Below, in pieces: positions 16,202 through 25,475 of a stretch of DNA of 64,000 bases; the first letter of the stretch is position 1; each line of letters begins with the position of its first letter. The notes under the pieces were generated by a model. That model made no database searches. It worked only from the letters and a program-made list of their open reading frames with translations, and was not told the DNA's origin. This DNA comes from JBKQVT01 sp963727245. GTDB lineage: Bacteria; Planctomycetota; Planctomycetia; Pirellulales; Thermoguttaceae. Location of the stretch: the NCBI GenBank assembly GCA_963727245.1, contig CAVSFO010000006.1, forward strand, positions 1-64,000, read 5' to 3'. A program made the position numbers and the translations under genes.

Positions 16202-16612
16202 TCACGCCAGGCCCAACGCCTCTCGGCCCACGAAGGTGCCGTACTCGTTGATGCCAAGCACCATGAGGATGTCGCCCGCCAGCCGCATTCCCGAACTCTC
16301 GGTCTCGGCATCACCGAGGTCCGAATCGCACAGACGACGGAGCAGGGTGGGAAGAGATTCGGGGCTGATGGTGCATTCCAGCGTCCGGCACAACACGAGC
16401 TTGCCTGCCTTGCGTTTGCCGCCGTCGTATTGGTCGCCACGGTCCGGGCAATAGCACGCTTCAAGATGGGCGTCGATGCCCTGGTTCACGGCGGCGATGA
16501 TGGCTTTGATTTCGTCCGGTTCAGTCAGGCTCATGGTGAAGGGTTCACCTGCCATCGCTTGTCGAACCGTCTGGTAGTCCACGGTCCCGCTGCCGCTGTC
16601 GATGGTGTTCAT
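16202..16612 (-). CDS. Hypothetical protein
   Basis: 136 aa. The core contains a Cys-rich segment (ACYCPDRGDQYDGGKRKAGK) and a C-terminal region that reads LMVLGINEYGTFVGREALGL. No family recognised. Its ATG overlaps the stop of the 64-aa gene as ATGA and AAGGAAGGG lies upstream, so translation is probably coupled. It is upstream of the ArdC-like gene. Confidence 0.6.
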   Translation of the reverse strand: MNTIDSGSGTVDYQTVRQAMAGEPFTMSLTEPDEIKAIIAAVNQGIDAHLEACYCPDRGDQYDGGKRKAGKLVLCRTLECTISPESLPTLLRRLCDSDLGDAETESSGMRLAGDILMVLGINEYGTFVGREALGLA

Positions 16613-16803
16613 TGATTTCCCTTCCTTCGGATTCGCTTGCCCGTCAACTCGAAACCGTTGCGGTCCAAGATGCCACCGAGCAGTTTGCGGGCCTCGTTCC
16701 AATCGTGCTTGTCCTGCCCGCCTTGCGGTCCCCGGAGGCTGAACTGGTCAAGTTGACCAATTGCACGAGCGACCGCTTGGCAGTAGATGCTTGGTGAATT
16801 CAT
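16609..16803 (-). CDS. 64-aa hypothetical protein
   Basis: A small, mostly helical, basic protein with an end rich in Arg/Lys (KRIRRKGNQ). The start codon has an excellent AGGAGGG five bases upstream and lies nine bases after the GHKL ATPase gene, so it is expected to be expressed with it. Function unknown. Confidence 0.6.
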   Translation of the reverse strand: MNSPSIYCQAVARAIGQLDQFSLRGPQGGQDKHDWNEARKLLGGILDRNGFELTGKRIRRKGNQ

Positions 16804-16812
16804 GGTCCCTCC

Positions 16813-18291
16813 TCAAACGCACTGCTCGCCTCGGGCCATCGCCACCCGCACAGCGAGCTTGAAGGCCCAATCCTGTAAATCCCGAGTCTCGTCCTTCGAG
16901 CCAGTCAAATAGTGGGCCGTCTCTTCGAGAACCGTCTGCCGCAGTTCCACACTGGTCCCCGTGGCTAGGTCTTCGTTGATGTAGACGATGCCGTCCCTCA
17001 AGAAGCCCCTCACAACGGTCCCGCCATTCATCACCGTGCGGAAGCATCGGACAGGGGGCTTGGCCTTGCCATCGGTCATTCCGGCCCGGTCCACCTGTTC
17101 CCACACCCAATTGAGAGCGGCGACGGCATCGGGTGTGGGGTCGAACGATTCCCGGCCGCTCAATTCGTCGGCCGAGAGGACTTTCGACGGTGTGGCACAA
17201 CCGTATTCTTCCGCTGCCTTCACGACTGTCTCGGGAACTTCCAAGGCGTCGTAGCCCTTGCGGCTCAGGGTCTCGACGGGTCCGTCCTTGGTCGCCAGCA
17301 CGACCGAATCGCCGACCAGTTCCAGGGCCTTGTTCCAATTCGCCTTGCGAGCGGCGACATCTTCGGGATTGTCGCCCCAACCGGGCCGCAATTCGTAACC
17401 GCCGAACTGATGCTCCCAGTAGGGTTTCCCGTCACGGAACGAGCGGAGCCAGGTCGCCAAGACTTCGGGAGACGCCTTCGCCATCGCTTTGGCAGCGGCA
17501 TTGCGGCACTGGTAGTCGTCGGCGTTTCGAGACTCGTCGATCCGTAGGTCCAAGTTGTAATCGAACAGCGATTCGGAGGCGTACTGGTCGATCTCCCGCA
17601 CCCGAACGCCCCGACGATAAATGACGGCCGTGTGGCATTCGGGGTTCAAGTTCCTCGACTTCTTCGTGAGGATGTTGCTGGTGATCGCCTCCGGCTCGCT
17701 GAAATGGAGACACCATTTGCCGAGGTTGGCGTAGAAACGAATAACTTCCTCGTTGTCGGCCGGGATGAAGACCCTGGTCCAGCCACGCTTCGCTCGCACC
17801 TTCTCCTCCGGCACCAACTCGACCTTGACCCCATCCCACGGCCATCTGCTGGTCCCGTTGGCTTGCCGATTCACGGCGATGGCGGCGTCGATGGCATTAC
17901 TGACGAACTCCCTGAAGGCCATGCCGAGATGGTTCCAATCGAGGATGCCGTACTCGTCCGTTTGGGAAAGCTCCTCGGTGTAGCTGACGCTGGTCCCGTC
18001 TTCATCGGTGCCGCCATGCTTCACCACGACCCGGTTGTAGCCGGTCTCGCCTTCCAACGCCCTCATCTTGCCCGGCTTGGTCCCGAACTCCAACTTGTGG
18101 TTGCCGCAGAAGACGACGGGGAAGAGCTTTGCCCTCAATAGGAGGTTGACGGCGTGCTTGTTGCCCGACCCGAATTGTCCGATGCAGTAGGGGCTGTCGT
18201 TATCGGCGAGCCGCTTACTGGTGCAGCCAAGTAACACGAATCCTTCCACGGGGCAGACGCCTGGGTTCTCGATTTTCAAGTAGGTGGCCAT
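16813..18291 (-). CDS. GHKL-type ATP-binding protein
   Basis: 492 aa. The N-terminal half has GHKL/Hsp90-family signatures: YCIGQFGSGNKHAVNLLL near residues 35-55 and an N-box-like MAFREFVSNAIDAAIA around 125-140. The C-terminal part includes LEETAHYLTGS, where EETAH resembles a zincin HExxH that has lost its first His. Elements and phages carry such putative ATPases, but the partner and activity are unknown. No second domain could be named. It heads a block of coupled small genes down to the ArdC-like gene. Confidence 0.65.
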   Translation of the reverse strand: MATYLKIENPGVCPVEGFVLLGCTSKRLADNDSPYCIGQFGSGNKHAVNLLLRAKLFPVVFCGNHKLEFGTKPGKMRALEGETGYNRVVVKHGGTDEDGTSVSYTEELSQTDEYGILDWNHLGMAFREFVSNAIDAAIAVNRQANGTSRWPWDGVKVELVPEEKVRAKRGWTRVFIPADNEEVIRFYANLGKWCLHFSEPEAITSNILTKKSRNLNPECHTAVIYRRGVRVREIDQYASESLFDYNLDLRIDESRNADDYQCRNAAAKAMAKASPEVLATWLRSFRDGKPYWEHQFGGYELRPGWGDNPEDVAARKANWNKALELVGDSVVLATKDGPVETLSRKGYDALEVPETVVKAAEEYGCATPSKVLSADELSGRESFDPTPDAVAALNWVWEQVDRAGMTDGKAKPPVRCFRTVMNGGTVVRGFLRDGIVYINEDLATGTSVELRQTVLEETAHYLTGSKDETRDLQDWAFKLAVRVAMARGEQCV

Positions 18292-18361
18292 GTGGGTCGT
18301 TCCAATTGTTGTAATGGGTAGTGGGTTGGGGTTCGACTTCCTCGTCGGTCCGCCTGTCGGG

Positions 18362-18559
18362 CTACTCGACCACCAGACCGTTCTGTCTCATCCCCTCGAC
18401 GATCTGGTCCAGGCAGCGAGGTTCACATGCGATGGAGCATCCGATCCGCTGCCACGGTTCGAGGTGGACGTTCTCTTCAACCCAATCGTGGGCTTCGGCC
18501 GTCATTGGAGTGAACAAGGCCACGGAACCGTGGCTTTCGACCAGCACGTCGGCAGACAT
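18362..18559 (-). CDS. 65-aa conserved small protein
   Basis: A compact family seen in mobile elements: pattern S-x-G-S-V-A-L-F-T-P-M-T, then AHDWVEENV, then IACEPRCLDQIVEGMRQNG near the end. The function is not known. GAGGAG stands nine bases before ATG 18559. It follows the 225-aa gene by 17 bases. Confidence 0.7.
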   Translation of the reverse strand: MSADVLVESHGSVALFTPMTAEAHDWVEENVHLEPWQRIGCSIACEPRCLDQIVEGMRQNGLVVE

Positions 18560-18576
18560 TCGCAAGACTCCTCTTC

Positions 18577-19254
18577 TCAAAGGTCCGAATTGCAACGGGA
18601 TTCCAACAACTCTTCCATCACGCCATCCCATGTCACGGAACGCAGGCCCCGCACCCGGTAGCCGCCGGCATCGGTCCGGGGAAGGAAGCCGGGACGGCAA
18701 CGGCGACCACGCAGGAACAGCGGGTCGATGTCCTTCCGATGCTGGTAAGTCACCGGCTCCTCATACCGCCCGCCGTCGAGAATGGATTCGTACAACTCGT
18801 CCCGCTTCTCCTCGTCGTGGTCCACGTCGTCCGTCGCCTCGTATTGATGCTCGATGAACCACAACTCGAAGGAGGCACACATCTCGCACAAATGGAAATG
18901 CTGGCGGCGGTCGAGGGCATAGACTGCGAAGATTCTCTTCGTCATGGCCTGGACGCCATCGCACCAATAGTCCCGGTCCGCCATCTTGACGATGCACGTA
19001 TCGGGCAGCAGTTGGACTCTGCCGGTCGGAATCTCGGTATCGTCCGTCAGGAAGAAATCGCCACGCCGCTGGATATAGCTTGGTTCGCCGCCGTTCCGCC
19101 AAGCCTCCTCGGTGTAGACTTCGCCATACGAGAACTCCCCATCGACCATGAGCAGGGTGCAATCTTCCCGGTCGAAACCCCGCCCCTCCTTCCCATCCTT
19201 TGTCGGGATGAAAACGGCATTGGGGATGAACAGGCGTCTCTGCGTTGTCAGCAT
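18577..19254 (-). CDS. Hypothetical protein
   Basis: 225 aa with no family assignment. It has a CEMCASFELWFIEH segment with paired Cys in the middle and a basic, Arg-rich C-terminus. AAGGA lies eight bases upstream of ATG 19254. It belongs to the leftward train of element genes, separated by 93 bases from the gene upstream. Confidence 0.55.
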   Translation of the reverse strand: MLTTQRRLFIPNAVFIPTKDGKEGRGFDREDCTLLMVDGEFSYGEVYTEEAWRNGGEPSYIQRRGDFFLTDDTEIPTGRVQLLPDTCIVKMADRDYWCDGVQAMTKRIFAVYALDRRQHFHLCEMCASFELWFIEHQYEATDDVDHDEEKRDELYESILDGGRYEEPVTYQHRKDIDPLFLRGRRCRPGFLPRTDAGGYRVRGLRSVTWDGVMEELLESRCNSDL

Positions 19255-19347
19255 TTTCGGTCCTTCCAAATGACTTCGTTTTGAAGAACACAACCGCCCC
19301 ATTTCGATTGAGGGCGAAAAATCCGCTGCCGTTGCCTTTTCACCGGT

Positions 19348-19629
19348 TTAGGCCGTCGGCACGATGATCCACTGGCCGCCGACGCCTGTGACTTCGCACC
19401 GGTCCCAATCTTGCTCGGCGGTCGCTTGGGCGAGGGCCGAGCATTCCTCGGCATAGTCCTCACACGCATCGTCCTCGGGAGCGTCGGGGTTGTCGCAAGT
19501 GGCGAGGATGCGGGCTAGTGCGAGCTTCCCGGCCAGGAGTTTGGCATCGGCATCGGAAAGATGATCCGGCACCTTCACGGTCACAACGCCGGTGAATTGC
19601 ACCGGCACATCGAGTCGCTTCACGGTCAT
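19348..19629 (-). CDS. Hypothetical small protein
   Basis: 93 aa. The N-terminal strands (VPVQFTGVVTVKVPDHL) precede an acidic, Cys-containing helical half and a VGGQWIIVPTA end. ATG 19629 has only a weak GAGAG upstream. It may be the first gene of the long leftward transcript; no clear promoter was seen. Confidence 0.5.
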   Translation of the reverse strand: MTVKRLDVPVQFTGVVTVKVPDHLSDADAKLLAGKLALARILATCDNPDAPEDDACEDYAEECSALAQATAEQDWDRCEVTGVGGQWIIVPTA

Positions 19630-19757
19630 GGTCGCTCTCGTGTTTTCGGGAAGAATCGTTTCGCCGAAAACAATGACGGTCCGAAACGCCGAAATCATGC
19701 CTGCAACCACGGCATGGACCGAACGTCGGCGAGAGAACCGATCAGGAGAGACGACCG

Positions 19758-20039
19758 ATGCCAGCAGCCAGAGAACTGACCGTCACGACCGGCTGGGGCG
19801 AGGGAAGAAAAGCCCGGTTCGTTGGATTTGCCGAGCGAGATGGCGGCCTAGTGGCTCAGCATGTTGGACCGACCACCACCGTCATCACCCTCGACTCGTT
19901 TCCGGCCAGGGTCATCGTCGTCCACGAGGATTTGTGCAGGGTGGACCTGGATCGGCAAGATGGCATGGACGGGTTTCGTAGCACAAGATCGAAAGGCAAA
20001 GTCGAAACCAGTGTGCTTGGCACTGTCCACCGGCTTTAA
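19758..20039 (+). CDS. Hypothetical small protein
   Basis: 93 aa on the plus strand between two leftward genes. AGGAGA lies about eight bases before the ATG. The beta-rich N-terminal half (LTVTTGWGEGRKARFVGFA) and the middle VGPTTTVITLDSFPARVIVV are plausible protein sequence. No family recognised. Confidence 0.5.
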   Translation: MPAARELTVTTGWGEGRKARFVGFAERDGGLVAQHVGPTTTVITLDSFPARVIVVHEDLCRVDLDRQDGMDGFRSTRSKGKVETSVLGTVHRL

Positions 20040-20060
20040 CCTCCGAGTCACGAAGATGTA

Positions 20061-20414
20061 TCAGTCGTAGTCAAAGACCTCGCCATATTCTCTACCGGTC
20101 AATTCGTTGCTCTTGTGAACGGACAGCCAGAGGGGCTGGTCGCAGAGTCCTTCACGCAAAAGAGCATCGACAAGTGCCTCACCCAGTTTCCCTGGGGCCG
20201 GTGCGAGTGGATGCTCTCGCACAAAGCAATCCACTCGCCAATATTTATGAAAGCCTTCAATGAACTCGGGCCGCCATACGAAGTATCTGGCAATCGGTGT
20301 TAGAAGGACACCGCCAGCCGGATTGCGTTGCACACGATAGACTTCGCCAGCCCGTGCGGTATCGGAAAGGACGCAATCAGCGTCGAGTTCTTCCGTCAGC
20401 GAAAAACGCTTCAT
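20061..20414 (-). CDS. Hypothetical protein
   Basis: 117 aa, no family recognised. It reads as a well-folded globular protein with many aromatic residues. It is the last gene of the run behind the RNA-repair cassette, about 50 bases after the 103-aa gene. No ribosome-binding site is obvious. Confidence 0.55.
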   Translation of the reverse strand: MKRFSLTEELDADCVLSDTARAGEVYRVQRNPAGGVLLTPIARYFVWRPEFIEGFHKYWRVDCFVREHPLAPAPGKLGEALVDALLREGLCDQPLWLSVHKSNELTGREYGEVFDYD

Positions 20415-20464
20415 GGTGCTATGTCAGGATTAGGAGGTTGGTCGGATTGCAAGGCAAGCGGCAG

Positions 20465-20776
20465 TCAGCTAGCCCCTTGTGCTGTAAGGTCTGTTCCGTC
20501 CTCTGCGTACCAAACAAGTCCAGGCTGGCACCGCTGCGGTTCTTCGGTGAGTTCAGTGATTTTGTCAACATGCATCGTCGGTGGATCGGAGCGGTCGTTC
20601 AAGACCACTCCCCGTAAAGCCTTCTGACCCCGAAGCATCTGAACCGCCGCATCCTCGGCAGCCTTTACGTCCGCTGCTTGGACGAAGCGGGTGGTGTAAA
20701 ACCCCAGCTTCTTGGCCTCGCCACTGACCCTAACGAGGAAGTTTCTGCCGTTAATAAAGACGCTGTATTGCTTCAT
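20465..20776 (-). CDS. Hypothetical protein
   Basis: 103 aa. Its first half (MKQYSVFINGRNFLVRV, then KKLGFYTTRFVQAAD) looks like a small beta-rich fold; the second half contains MLRGQKALRGVVLNDRSDPP. The ending WYAEDGTDLTAQ is typical of a small conserved family of unknown function. It starts 28 bases after the 177-aa gene. Confidence 0.6.
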   Translation of the reverse strand: MKQYSVFINGRNFLVRVSGEAKKLGFYTTRFVQAADVKAAEDAAVQMLRGQKALRGVVLNDRSDPPTMHVDKITELTEEPQRCQPGLVWYAEDGTDLTAQGAS

Positions 20777-20804
20777 TGGATTTATGGCAGTGTGACGTTT
20801 GCAG

Positions 20805-21338
20805 CTAATCGAGTTCCTTGGGCAGCATTGGATATTCGAACGCTTCGGACCAACCATCATATTGCTCCAGAATCTCGTCGATCTCCGATTGGTCAGTGTA
20901 CGAAAGCATCACTCCCAACTTGAGATTGCCCTTGGATATGGCGATGGCACCCAGGATGCTTTGGACCATCAGGAAGTCGTCGGTAACTTTGAGATCGTCC
21001 CGTGCCACATCGAAGAGTTCCGCCCAGGCCGCTCGATAATCTTCTTTGAGCCACGCCGGCAAGGGAGGGTTGGTCTTGCGGTGTCGTTCGATCTCGATGG
21101 TCGAAACCAAACTGTACAGGTTCCAGTCACGATGCGGTGACGACTTCATGATTCGGACAAGGTGTGGTACGGCGGCATAGGAAGCCTCACCAACATCCCC
21201 CTGGTGGTGCAAGTCTTCCCAAAGTTGATCCCAAACATCTTCACCGGCCTCAAGTCGCCGTAGGTCGGATGAGGCGTCGTAGAGTATTCCGTAACCGCCC
21301 TTGAGCGTCTTCCACGTTGGATCATCGAGCGGAAGCAT
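20805..21338 (-). CDS. 177-aa helical protein behind Pnkp
   Basis: 177 aa, mostly helical, starting MLPLDDPTWKTLKGGYG and with LHHQGDVGEASYAAVPHLV near residue 45. It resembles HEAT-like small proteins sometimes found as immunity factors, but no family is certain. It begins 15 bases after the Pnkp stop with AAGG nine bases upstream, so it is the fourth gene of the Hen1-HEPN-Pnkp transcript. It could be the control or immunity subunit of that cassette (inference). Confidence 0.6.
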   Translation of the reverse strand: MLPLDDPTWKTLKGGYGILYDASSDLRRLEAGEDVWDQLWEDLHHQGDVGEASYAAVPHLVRIMKSSPHRDWNLYSLVSTIEIERHRKTNPPLPAWLKEDYRAAWAELFDVARDDLKVTDDFLMVQSILGAIAISKGNLKLGVMLSYTDQSEIDEILEQYDGWSEAFEYPMLPKELD

Positions 21339-21353
21339 GGTCTCGCCTTTCTG

Positions 21354-23972
21354 CTATAGCCTCGGGTCAACTGGCTCACTCTCCAGGGCCAGGACGCCGA
21401 AAACGCATTCGTGAACACAACGTAGCGGTTCACGACTGACGAATCGTTCAAGGCCCTCGACCCCGAGGGCGAATTCCCGCAGGGCCAGGGACCGCTTGGT
21501 GGCCAGGCCACGCTGCCGCAATCGTGACAGGTTCTCTGGGAACGTGTACTCGGGACCGTAGATGATTCGCAGGTATTCTCGTCCTCGGCACTTCACGGCG
21601 GGCTGGGCGAGGCCCTTGGAACCGCTGGTTATGAACTGGTATGGCTTGACCACCATGCCCTCGCCGCCTCGTCCCGTCAGTTCCAGCCACCAACGAACGC
21701 CCGTCGCCTCACTTTCCGGGTCGGCAAGATCGACGATTTTGAACGGCGTTGTGACCAACAGGGCCGGGGCGTGGCGACAAATAGAAGCCAGTGTCTCCAT
21801 GTGCCACGGGTGATCCTGGTCGGTGTGGACCTTCCCTTCGGTTGCCAACAGGTGAAATGGAGCAAGCTTGAGGTCGTCCAGCGAGTGAACCGGCCAACAG
21901 TATTGCCGATAAGCGGCGACGAATCGCTCAATGGCCTTGCCCCGATTTTGAAAGCGACGAAGGATTTCATCCACATCGGACGAATAACTCGATTGCCCAG
22001 ACGATACCTCACTACCCAATCGGTCAGCAGCCCGCTGGAGTACCTCCACCGTTTTGGGCAACGATGCCCGGCCTGCGGCTCCCACGGCGGCGTACTGAGA
22101 TCGCAACAATTCCTGGGCTTTGGCCGACCAGGGCATCAATTCGCAGTCCAGGCAGGCCCAGCCCGTGTTGAACTGCGACCAAAATCCACTGGCGTCCATC
22201 GCTGCACGAATACGGGCGAGGAACTGCGTCTCAAGGGCAGACTCGGTGAAGAAACGACGGCCCGTGCGGGTGTAGACGATACCGGCCTCGCCGACGATTC
22301 CAAAGCGTTCGATGGCCACCTGTTCGTCTCGGCAGACGATGACCACGGCACGGGAACCCATGTGCTTCTCTTCACACACGACCTGGGCTACACGGTTCGA
22401 GCGGTAGTACGAAAACGCTTCGGTCGGGTATTCGAGGAACCCGTCCTGGTCGCTCGTCTCACACGGCGACATGGTGGGTGGCAAGTAGATCAGCCACTTC
22501 GGGTTGGCCGCAAAACGGCTCATGATTTCCAAGGCGGCGACCGCATTCTCTTCACGGATCGTTACATTGGCACGAAGCCCTGTTGAAATAATTCGCTTGC
22601 CAATCACGTCCTCGGCATCCAGCAGATCATCGTGGACGTGCTGGCTTGTCAACGAGGGTTCTTTTTCAGGATCGGGCAAGAAGGGACGTGCCGGCTCGCA
22701 ATAGGTACGAGCGGCAGGCACCGAGACGAACTCCCGTTCGGGCCAGCGAAGGGCGGTCAATTTGCCGCCGAAGACGCAGCCGGTATCGATGTTGGTCGTC
22801 CGATTGAGCCACTCGGGTTCCGGCACCGGCGTATGGCCGTAGACGACCGTCGCCCGGCCCCGGTATTCGGCCGCCCAGTTGTACCGCACGGGCAGGCCGA
22901 ACTCGTCGGTCTCGCCGGTTGTTTCCCCGTAGAGGGCAAACTCCCGTACCTTACCCGATCCCCGACCCTGCATTTCTGCTCTCATCCCGGCATGGGCGAC
23001 GACCAGTTTGCCGCCGTCGAGGACATAATGGCTTATCAACCCATCGAGATAGTCCGCTGCGTCACGGCTGAAGGATTCTCGAATATCCTCGGGCAGTGCC
23101 TCAATTTCCGCAATCGATTGTGCCAGGCCGTGTTTGACTTGCACGTCCTTGGCCCGCAGTTTCCGCATGAGTTTCATATCGTGGTTGCCGGGGACGCAGA
23201 GGGCCGAACCGGCGACGACCATGTTGCGGACCAGCCGCAACGTGTCGAGAATCCGTGGGCCACGATCCACAAGGTCACCGAGAAACACCACCTTCCGGTC
23301 CTCGGGATGCTGGAAGGAGCGGTTGCCCCACAGCGGATTGTCGTCCTGTTGGACCGGCACGTAGCCCAACTGCTGAAGCAGGGCCTCCAGTTCATCGCAG
23401 CAGCCGTGCAGATCACCGATGATGTCAAACGGCCCGTGTTCATCCCGCTTGTCGTTCCAAAGCGGGGTCCGCTCGATGACCGCCGCCTCGACCTCCTCGG
23501 GGGTCTCGAAGATGAAGACGTGCGAGAACCCTTCCCGCTTCAGTCCTCGAATGGATCGACGCAACTGCGACCGCTGCTGCCGAATGACGTGGGGGCCGAA
23601 GTTCCTGTCTTCCCGGCCCCGATTCCGCTCCTCGCAGACCTTTTCGGGCAGGTTGAAGACCAGTGCGACCGGAAGGCAGTGGTACTCTCGGCCAAGCTGG
23701 ATCAACGATTTGCGGGCTTCGGGCTGAACGTTCGTGGCATCGACGACCGTCAGACGGCCGAGGGCCAACCTCTTCCGAGCGATGAAGTGCAGAACCTCGA
23801 ATGCGTCATTCGTGGCCGTTTGGGCGTTTTGGTCGTCGCAGACCATCCCCCGGCACGCATCGGAGGACAGCACCTCGGTGGGCAGGAAGTGCTTGCGGGC
23901 GAAGGTGCTCTTGCCCGAGCCGCTGGGGCCAATGAGGATGACGAAAGAGAGATTGGGGATGGTTATGGACAT
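21354..23972 (-). CDS. pnkp: Polynucleotide kinase-phosphatase-ligase (bacterial Pnkp)
   Basis: 872 aa, the standard length. Three domains are visible: a 5'-kinase with Walker A GPSGSGKST (15-23); a metallophosphatase with GDLHGC (186-191), GDLVDRGP (232-239) and GNHD (262-265); and a C-terminal ligase-type adenylyltransferase with the nucleotide-accepting lysine in EEKHMGS (Lys536). Pnkp heals the ends of broken RNA (2',3'-cyclic phosphate removal, 5' phosphorylation) and seals them in complex with Hen1. The ATG at 23972 fits the family N-terminus; an ATG at 23999 would be closer to the upstream stop. It is cotranscribed with the HEPN gene (36 bases upstream) and Hen1. Confidence 0.95.
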   Translation of the reverse strand: MSITIPNLSFVILIGPSGSGKSTFARKHFLPTEVLSSDACRGMVCDDQNAQTATNDAFEVLHFIARKRLALGRLTVVDATNVQPEARKSLIQLGREYHCLPVALVFNLPEKVCEERNRGREDRNFGPHVIRQQRSQLRRSIRGLKREGFSHVFIFETPEEVEAAVIERTPLWNDKRDEHGPFDIIGDLHGCCDELEALLQQLGYVPVQQDDNPLWGNRSFQHPEDRKVVFLGDLVDRGPRILDTLRLVRNMVVAGSALCVPGNHDMKLMRKLRAKDVQVKHGLAQSIAEIEALPEDIRESFSRDAADYLDGLISHYVLDGGKLVVAHAGMRAEMQGRGSGKVREFALYGETTGETDEFGLPVRYNWAAEYRGRATVVYGHTPVPEPEWLNRTTNIDTGCVFGGKLTALRWPEREFVSVPAARTYCEPARPFLPDPEKEPSLTSQHVHDDLLDAEDVIGKRIISTGLRANVTIREENAVAALEIMSRFAANPKWLIYLPPTMSPCETSDQDGFLEYPTEAFSYYRSNRVAQVVCEEKHMGSRAVVIVCRDEQVAIERFGIVGEAGIVYTRTGRRFFTESALETQFLARIRAAMDASGFWSQFNTGWACLDCELMPWSAKAQELLRSQYAAVGAAGRASLPKTVEVLQRAADRLGSEVSSGQSSYSSDVDEILRRFQNRGKAIERFVAAYRQYCWPVHSLDDLKLAPFHLLATEGKVHTDQDHPWHMETLASICRHAPALLVTTPFKIVDLADPESEATGVRWWLELTGRGGEGMVVKPYQFITSGSKGLAQPAVKCRGREYLRIIYGPEYTFPENLSRLRQRGLATKRSLALREFALGVEGLERFVSREPLRCVHECVFGVLALESEPVDPRL

Positions 23973-24008
23973 AATGATCGCACCAAGCGGTAGCATCATC
24001 CTTCGACG

Positions 24009-25475
24009 CTAGTCGTCGTCAGTCTCATTGATTGGTGATCCTTCTTCCGTGAATGTGCTCCAGACCGCCCTTTCCTGAGACAATCGATGGTGGGAATGAA
24101 CCAATGGCTGTAGATCGTTCTCGGACATCCCCGCTTTAAGCAACAAGAGAATCCGAAGCATCAACGACGTTTTTCTGATCGCCCAATGTAGCTCTGCATC
24201 TCGAAGGAGCTTCTTCTGTGGCGAGTAATGTGTGAAATAATTGCGAGTGTTCACGAGCCCCTTTATGAACATTTCCTTGCTGCTGCAAAACAATTGGCAC
24301 GTTGCATCTTGGTACTCGTCCAGCATTTTCTTCAACTTGCCTTTCAGATTCCGTCCATTCGCCCACCCAAGACTGCTCTTGATAGAATCAACGAGTTCGA
24401 CTGGCAGATCATTTGGAAGCGAGGCAAGCATTGAACCTACGGCATTCTTGAAGACCTCTGGGGATGCAATCGTACTGTGGTCGATTTCCTTGGTGAGACA
24501 CTCCAAAGCGTGAATCAACGGCAGAAATCGAAGCTCAATGAAGGTGGAGGGGCGTTGCTCACACGAGAGAACGATGCGTCTGGCGGTCTTGGCGGCTTCG
24601 GACGCTGTGAGCCAGTTTGATAGCAGTTGTGGAAACACATCCTTCACATTCCTATAACGAACCATGATCTCGGCTGCATTCCGCTCAACCGACGTAAAGT
24701 CAGGACGTGCATAGAACAGCGAGACTTCGGCGGCGGCCTCAGTCTTCCTGAAGACTGTCAGTCGTCTGGAGAGGACACTGCCCCCGTACATGAACGAGAA
24801 CAGATCAACGACTTCAGTAGCTTGCTTGCAGAACCAGTTCACCGGCATTGACTCAGACGCTTCCACGTCAACATACGCCCGGTGCTTGATGCTGGGATCA
24901 CGTAGAGGAATGCCAGGCGGCGTCACCGCACGAACGAAACGTACACGACACTTGCATGTGTCCAATCGGAACTCTTCGTTTCTTGGCCTCGTATAATCTA
25001 TGTGAACATTTTCTCCTGACGGAGCGACATTGAACGCAAATGGTGAATCGCCAAGCCACTCCTCGAAGTTCGGAATCTGAATGCGGCATTTGGCAAATGT
25101 GTCGTCGGGCGAGTCGAGATGAACTCCTTCGAGCATCTTATGGCACGATAGAGCCGATGACAGGAGGGCTTTTCGTGTGCCGGGCTGGACGGCCAGAGTG
25201 GTGATATCTGGTATCCATTTGGTGTAGAAGGAGTTCAGGATGGTTACGGGGACTTTCTTCAACGACTCGCCGTGAATGATTGGAAACTCGTTCTGCTCCG
25301 GTGTGGCAGTGAACGGAGACTCGATGACAGCGTCGTTCAACCCGCCATACAGCACCAACGTCATTTCCGTTACGCTGTAGATCAAATCTCCTGCGACCCG
25401 ATGACTGCTTCCCGGCAACCACCAGTGGCCTTTGATCGTGAAGGGCGTGTCCTGTGTACGGTCGGTGTCACTCAT
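24009..25475 (-). CDS. ApeA-like HEPN-domain protein (putative RNase)
   Basis: 488 aa. The first 50 residues (IKGHWWLPGSSHRVAGDLIY, then MTLVLYGGL) match the N-terminal domain style of ApeA proteins. The C-terminal half is helical with the HEPN catalytic motif RNYFTH (411-416, R-x4-H), preceded by FLPLIHALECLTKE as in ApeA-type HEPN domains. ApeA is a reported single-gene phage defense with a HEPN ribonuclease. The gene is wedged between Hen1 and Pnkp: its ATG overlaps the Hen1 stop as ATGA. This is unusual; it suggests an RNase coupled to an RNA-repair complex. The RNase activity is inferred from the motif. Confidence 0.8.
   Translation of the reverse strand: MSDTDRTQDTPFTIKGHWWLPGSSHRVAGDLIYSVTEMTLVLYGGLNDAVIESPFTATPEQNEFPIIHGESLKKVPVTILNSFYTKWIPDITTLAVQPGTRKALLSSALSCHKMLEGVHLDSPDDTFAKCRIQIPNFEEWLGDSPFAFNVAPSGENVHIDYTRPRNEEFRLDTCKCRVRFVRAVTPPGIPLRDPSIKHRAYVDVEASESMPVNWFCKQATEVVDLFSFMYGGSVLSRRLTVFRKTEAAAEVSLFYARPDFTSVERNAAEIMVRYRNVKDVFPQLLSNWLTASEAAKTARRIVLSCEQRPSTFIELRFLPLIHALECLTKEIDHSTIASPEVFKNAVGSMLASLPNDLPVELVDSIKSSLGWANGRNLKGKLKKMLDEYQDATCQLFCSSKEMFIKGLVNTRNYFTHYSPQKKLLRDAELHWAIRKTSLMLRILLLLKAGMSENDLQPLVHSHHRLSQERAVWSTFTEEGSPINETDDD

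Noticed and set aside
22632..23993. A long plus-strand open frame of 453 codons opposite Pnkp
   Set aside because: It is the antisense shadow of the GC-rich Pnkp gene, whose domain motifs are clear on the other strand.
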